Shown here: positions 52,719-55,723 of the stretch, one piece after another | Layout: the number at the start of each line of letters is the position of its first letter | Numbering within the stretch: position 1 is the stretch's first letter | DNA from: Bdellovibrionales bacterium RIFOXYD1_FULL_55_31 | GTDB taxonomy: Bacteria; Bdellovibrionota; UBA1018 | Direction: 5' to 3' | Length of the DNA: 55,723 bases | Assembly (NCBI GenBank): GCA_001770175.1 | Contig: MEQK01000152.1 | Coordinates: forward strand, 1 to 55,723 | The notes under the pieces: model-generated | The model's input: the letters and a program-made list of their open reading frames with translations, nothing else | Databases searched by the model: none | What the model was told of the DNA's origin: nothing | Position numbers and translations under genes: made by a program

Positions 52719-53153
52719 TCAATTCGCCTTTTGTAAATACTCCTCAATCGCCTCGCGAATGAGTTTTTGATAATTAGTCTTTTTCTTCTTTGCGACATCC
52801 TGAACAGCACTGAGCAGCTCACTGGATACACGGAGGGTGATGCTCTTGTCCTTTGGCGCAAACTCGAATGTTGTTCGTTTGAAACTCTCGGTTGAGAGAT
52901 ACCCGAGCCACCAGTGTATCAGTGCTGTACCATCATGAGTTTCGAATTCACCAACCTTCTTGACTGCGGTGACGATCAGTCCGACTTCCTCCCGAACCTC
53001 GCGCGCGACCGCGTCTTCTTCGGTTTCTCCTGGTTCGATTTGACCGGAAATGGGGCACCAATATCCAGGAGTAGATCGTTTCCACGGGCTGCGCTTTCCT
53101 AGAAGAAATTTGCCCGCCCGTTGAATTACGGCAGCAACCACCTGGGGTTTCAT
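52719..53153 (-). CDS. Nudix hydrolase fused to a ribbon-helix-helix domain
   Basis: 144 residues. The Nudix box GQIEPGETEEDAVAREVREE-VGL (about 37-59) fits Gx5Ex7REUxEExGU. The Nudix fold is shortened after about residue 92. The remainder, APKDKSITLRVSSELLSAVQ then KKKKTNYQKLIREAIEEYLQ, is a ribbon-helix-helix domain of the CopG/BrnA antitoxin type. It may hydrolyse a nucleoside-diphosphate-linked compound and also bind DNA, perhaps regulating its own operon. Its start overlaps the stop of the S66 peptidase gene by 4 bases. Confidence 0.8.
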   Translation of the reverse strand: MKPQVVAAVIQRAGKFLLGKRSPWKRSTPGYWCPISGQIEPGETEEDAVAREVREEVGLIVTAVKKVGEFETHDGTALIHWWLGYLSTESFKRTTFEFAPKDKSITLRVSSELLSAVQDVAKKKKTNYQKLIREAIEEYLQKAN

Positions 53154-54154
53154 TTCAAATTCACAGCTCGTTCGTTCAATGTGATTCTCGGTTTTTTAGT
53201 GTCCATCGTGCACCGAGCTCCCACTGGTATCGTGAGAAGAGGATCCGTGTGTCCAAAATCTACATTCGTTATGATAGGGAATCGGTAGCCTTTCAATGCA
53301 TCATCAAGAATTATTTCGAGTGAATCATCATCTTTGAATTGAACAGCACTGTGGAAACGCCCGACGATCATCCCTGAAATCTGGTCGTAGACCCCCATAT
53401 GCCTGAGTTGAATGAACATGCGATCCATTGTCTTAGGAGACTCAGCTTCATCATCTTCTACAAAGAGAATGGAACCCTTGAGTTTGGGCCAGTACTTCGT
53501 TCCCGCAAGCAACAGCAACGTGCCGAGATTTCCACCAATTAGTTTTCCTGTGGCAAATCCATTTCGATAAACTTTCCAGCCGAGGTTTGGCTTGAAGAGC
53601 ATCCTTTTGCTCTCTTCTTGCCACCATGGGTTATCCGAATACTCTTTGCTTTGTTGAAATGAATGCGCGGCATTACCATTCATCAAAACGTCTTCGAAAT
53701 GCTGCCAGGTGAAAGAGGGAACGGTCGGTTTTCCGAAAGTAATTCCAGCCGGACCGGAAAAATTGATCAGCCCAGCTTGCGAATATAAGGCAATGTTCAA
53801 TGCTGTTGTGTCGCTGAATCCGATAAACGGCTTAGGATTTTTTCGAATTAGATCGTAATCGATGTATTCCAAAAGTTGGTGTGATTGAAATCCACCCCAG
53901 TAGGAAAGGATACCGTCGATTTTATTATCTCGGAAAAACTGATGGAGGGCAGCGACTCGCTCTTTAATGGTTCCAGCAGTGTGCCCGAATGTTTTGCGAC
54001 AGTTCGGCGCTTCGGCGATTTTGAACCCTTTCTCTCTAAAGTATGAGTAGCATCGCTCGATTGTCGATTCGTTTGAGACTTGAATCGGTGTTGAGCATGC
54101 AACGATGCCGAGAGTATCGCCGCGCCTGAGCGCTTTTGGTTTCAGGATCTTCAT
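53150..54154 (-). CDS. S66 peptidase: LD-carboxypeptidase/MccF-like immunity protein
   Basis: 334 residues from ATG 54154 (an upstream start at 54214 lacks domain character). The catalytic Ser is in FIGFSDTTALN, Glu in ILFVEDDEAESPKTMDRMF and His in NVDFGHTDPLLTIPVG. The stretch with WWQEESKRM...GKLIGGNLGTLLLLAGTKYW before the Glu motif is more like the MccF group (which cleaves microcin C-type peptide-nucleotides) than short LdcA. No signal peptide is seen, so it acts in the cytosol. First gene of the minus-strand cassette, starting near repeat copy 4. Confidence 0.88.
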   Translation of the reverse strand: MKILKPKALRRGDTLGIVACSTPIQVSNESTIERCYSYFREKGFKIAEAPNCRKTFGHTAGTIKERVAALHQFFRDNKIDGILSYWGGFQSHQLLEYIDYDLIRKNPKPFIGFSDTTALNIALYSQAGLINFSGPAGITFGKPTVPSFTWQHFEDVLMNGNAAHSFQQSKEYSDNPWWQEESKRMLFKPNLGWKVYRNGFATGKLIGGNLGTLLLLAGTKYWPKLKGSILFVEDDEAESPKTMDRMFIQLRHMGVYDQISGMIVGRFHSAVQFKDDDSLEIILDDALKGYRFPIITNVDFGHTDPLLTIPVGARCTMDTKKPRITLNERAVNLK

Positions 54155-54200
54155 TGTGGAGCTCCGGTCGAAGAGAATTGCGCAGCGTTGTCGATTTTGA

Positions 54201-54314
54201 AAACAAAAAAGCACCGCGAAACTGGCTGAAAAATCAGTAAATAACGCGAGGCATTAAAATTTGGGGTGACCGACCCGTTCAGGGCAATTTCACTCACTTA
54301 CGGCCCATTTTTGA
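54201..54314 (+). repeat. Dispersed structured repeat, copy 4
   Basis: Left arm GCACCGCGAAACTGGCTGAA, then AAATCAGTAAATAACGCGAG (54210-54250), then the core TTAAAATTTGGGGTGACCGA (from 54254), CCCGTTCAGGG and a diverged right end (AATTTCACTCACTTACGGCC then CATTTTT). This is the most degenerate copy at its right end and, like copy 3, lacks the GC hairpin. CGCGAGGC in the arm pairs with GCCTCGCG found in the left arm of copy 3, suggesting that the parent had a full stem. Confidence 0.75.
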
Positions 54315-54343
54315 CAGTCCTCCATTTGTTTCAAGTTCAATTC

Positions 54344-54652
54344 TCACGTCCACGCAACCTTCAATTTCGTTTCCGGATAAAGGATCTGGAGCATGGTCAA
54401 CAACCTGTCCGTCGAAAAGCTCTCAATTCGGTGGCGCAGGATCTTGCTGACCTTCGCCTTATCGGTGCCCAGTATCTCGGCCATTTCTTCTAGGGTGATG
54501 TCATGCCGTTGTTTGTAGACCACGAACTTCTGGCAGATGTCCCACCGAAATTTCTGCAGGGGAGTGGGGTTCGGGCCGAGAATGAGGGTGCCCTGAGTTT
54601 TTCGCAGTTTGTTCCGGACCTTTTTCAATTCAGATTCCGATGGGAAACCCAT
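54344..54652 (-). CDS. XRE-family transcriptional regulator (possible antitoxin)
   Basis: 102 residues. The helix-turn-helix reads QRHDITLEEMAEILGTDKAK then VSKILRHRIESFSTDRLLTML (about 48-90), preceded by a Lys-rich helix. Single-domain XRE proteins of this size often act as antitoxins to RelE/HigB-type partners, but no such toxin gene is adjacent. It lies downstream of the AbiEii-type gene on the same strand with a gap of about 135 bases. Confidence 0.8.
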   Translation of the reverse strand: MGFPSESELKKVRNKLRKTQGTLILGPNPTPLQKFRWDICQKFVVYKQRHDITLEEMAEILGTDKAKVSKILRHRIESFSTDRLLTMLQILYPETKLKVAWT

Positions 54653-54787
54653 TGTGCCTCCTGCGGCGACGTTTATCGTCGATATTAAGGCCGTAGCACG
54701 AAGTAGCCAAATATGGCAACGCTAAAGTCGCCTTCTCAAATAGTGGGGCGGGGTGTTGTCAACAGGCGCGGCCGTGAGGGGCTCCAG

Positions 54788-55723
54788 CTAGGCGTTGAAT
54801 TCGGCTTCAAACTGCCGGATAGACTCCAAAATCGACTGCCAGTCAGGGATACTCCCGAAGAACATCGGACTCATCAGGTCAAAATCCTCTTTCAGGCCCT
54901 CTTGGATTGTCGGCAGTGGCGAAAGCTTGAGCGTCCCTTTCCGGGCCGTCTCGTAGTTTGCCCAGCCGGACGCGAAGTAGATACTCTTGTGCATTGCCAC
55001 CCGCTCAAGAAGCGAGATCTCGGTCAGGGCCTGGGCCTTGATGCCGGAATTCAAAAGGCAGAAGAAATCGTAGAAGTGCCGCGAAACCCGTCTTGGGAGG
55101 GATTTGCTTTCGGGGAGGTGGGCGTACTGATGGAGTATTGTCGCCTTCTCCCAGAAGGTGCGCTCGGCCTTGAGCACCTTCACGGTGATCGCTGGTTCGG
55201 TAACTTTGTCTTGGAGGGCTTCCTTGACGTAGCTTCGAACCGGATGTTCTGTCACGGGCCAGTGCTCCGATCTTGCGCCCATCTCGATCTTTACCGATTG
55301 CGGAATGTAGCCTGCGCGCTTCTCGATTGCAGGGTACTCAAAGAGAAGGGTCTGGCCATCAGGGTCGTTCTGGTCGAAAACGATGTTCCATCCCTCCGTC
55401 GTTCCCAAGTCCGCGGCAATGGAGTCGCGCAGGGCCATGAGAAGTTTCCCCTTCACATACTCTGAGCAGGCGTTTCCTAGAGCCTCGATCGCGGCCCGTT
55501 GCTTCTTCTTTGAGAGCGCTTTCTCGGGATCTTTCTCGCGATCGAAACCGAGAAAATCCTTTTCGATCGAAACGTCGATGTCCTCGGAAAAACGCTCGAT
55601 GATCCGATAGACCTTCGAGAGCGAGGTGCCGCCCTTGAACGTGAGATGCGATTTGAGTTCTTGAATGGAGAAGAGGCGGTCGAGGGTCCACACGACCCAG
55701 AAATCCTTTTCAAGGATCGTAAA
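54788..55723 (-). CDS. AbiEii/AbiGii-type nucleotidyltransferase toxin, 5' end outside the window
   Basis: The frame is open from the right edge of the window to the stop at 54788, about 311 codons. The nucleotidyltransferase motif is TFKGGTSLSKVYRIIERFSE followed by DIDVSIEKDF (GG-S/T-x9+-D-x-D), and the middle has VKVLKAERTFWEKATILHQYAHL, typical of AbiEii. These toxins transfer nucleotides to tRNA acceptor ends and are normally paired with an AbiEi antitoxin encoded just upstream, which would be beyond the edge. Phage defence or plasmid stability is the expected role. Confidence 0.9.
   Translation of the reverse strand, partial: FTILEKDFWVVWTLDRLFSIQELKSHLTFKGGTSLSKVYRIIERFSEDIDVSIEKDFLGFDREKDPEKALSKKKQRAAIEALGNACSEYVKGKLLMALRDSIAADLGTTEGWNIVFDQNDPDGQTLLFEYPAIEKRAGYIPQSVKIEMGARSEHWPVTEHPVRSYVKEALQDKVTEPAITVKVLKAERTFWEKATILHQYAHLPESKSLPRRVSRHFYDFFCLLNSGIKAQALTEISLLERVAMHKSIYFASGWANYETARKGTLKLSPLPTIQEGLKEDFDLMSPMFFGSIPDWQSILESIRQFEAEFNA

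Noticed and set aside
37526-54314. The four repeats as integron attC sites of a cassette array
   Set aside because: They separate modules like cassettes, but they lack the RYYYAAC/GTTRRRY core sites, the genes between them face both ways and several are multigene operons, and no integrase is present.
37526-54314. The four repeats as a CRISPR array
   Set aside because: Copies are 3-7 kb apart, imperfect, and not separated by short spacers.
54713-55465. 250-codon plus-strand open frame at the right end
   Set aside because: It is antisense to the AbiEii-type gene, whose motifs are clear on the minus strand.

Overview
The window looks like a chromosomal segment of an aerobic Gram-negative bacterium. 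Many products carry signal peptides, there are outer-membrane barrel proteins, and there is a full set of genes for a caa3-type oxidase and a bc-type complex. The secreted DUF4105 and trypsin-like proteins with no close textbook family, and the short hairpin terminators, would fit a Bdellovibrionota or deltaproteobacterial lineage. That placement is inference, because no rRNA or ribosomal protein gene is present to fix it.

Left part (1-23 kb), mostly housekeeping and energy genes: a truncated unknown gene; a Cys-rich copper-storage-like four-helix protein; a small membrane protein with an unclear start; a CHASE3-type histidine kinase; a PRC-barrel protein followed by an SPW/VKOR membrane protein; a sensory-rhodopsin-transducer homologue; a GH15 glucoamylase-like enzyme; and an AI-2E family permease. 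A respiratory island follows: heme O synthase (ctaB), Rieske protein, cytochrome b fused to cytochrome c, a free cytochrome c, and on the other strand ctaC, a ctaD/ctaE fusion and a small membrane protein. Next come a very long FAD/Fe-S oxidoreductase, a pyruvate-oxidase-like TPP enzyme and an enolase-superfamily enzyme.

Middle part (23-37 kb): ZIP metal transporter, bacterioferritin, a pair of unknown envelope proteins (His-rich secreted protein plus outer-membrane barrel), a voltage-sensor ion channel with a non-canonical filter, and a tight five-gene operon (NCS2 permease, biuret/ureide-type amidohydrolase, second NCS2 permease, Tsx-like outer-membrane channel, DUF1622) that together could form an import and hydrolysis route for a nitrogen-rich heterocycle or ureide. 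Small membrane and secreted genes and a CorC/HlyC-type transporter follow.

Right part (37-56 kb) is accessory and visibly rearranged. Four same-orientation copies of a 60-110 bp structured repeat (near 37.6, 44.9, 50.9 and 54.3 kb) separate modules. The first module has a secreted two-domain cysteine-hydrolase-like protein, a small secreted protein, two overlapping TPR/winged-helix regulators and a secreted trypsin-like protease downstream of a 26-bp palindrome. The second has a tRNA 3' remnant with terminator, a decayed group II intron (RT with a stop in its GTPQGG motif, domains V and VI still recognisable), a frameshifted CusA-like fragment, DUF2231 and DUF305 genes, a Cys-rich secreted protein with a HAD hydrolase, and a LysR regulator. 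The third is a minus-strand operon of an MccF/LD-carboxypeptidase-like enzyme, a Nudix-ribbon-helix-helix fusion, a double GNAT acetyltransferase and methyltransferase pieces, resembling a self-protection cassette. The last holds an XRE regulator and a truncated AbiEii-type toxin. The strongest candidates for something undescribed are the repeat family, the protease/DUF4105/TPR-regulator locus and the MccF-Nudix-GNAT cassette.
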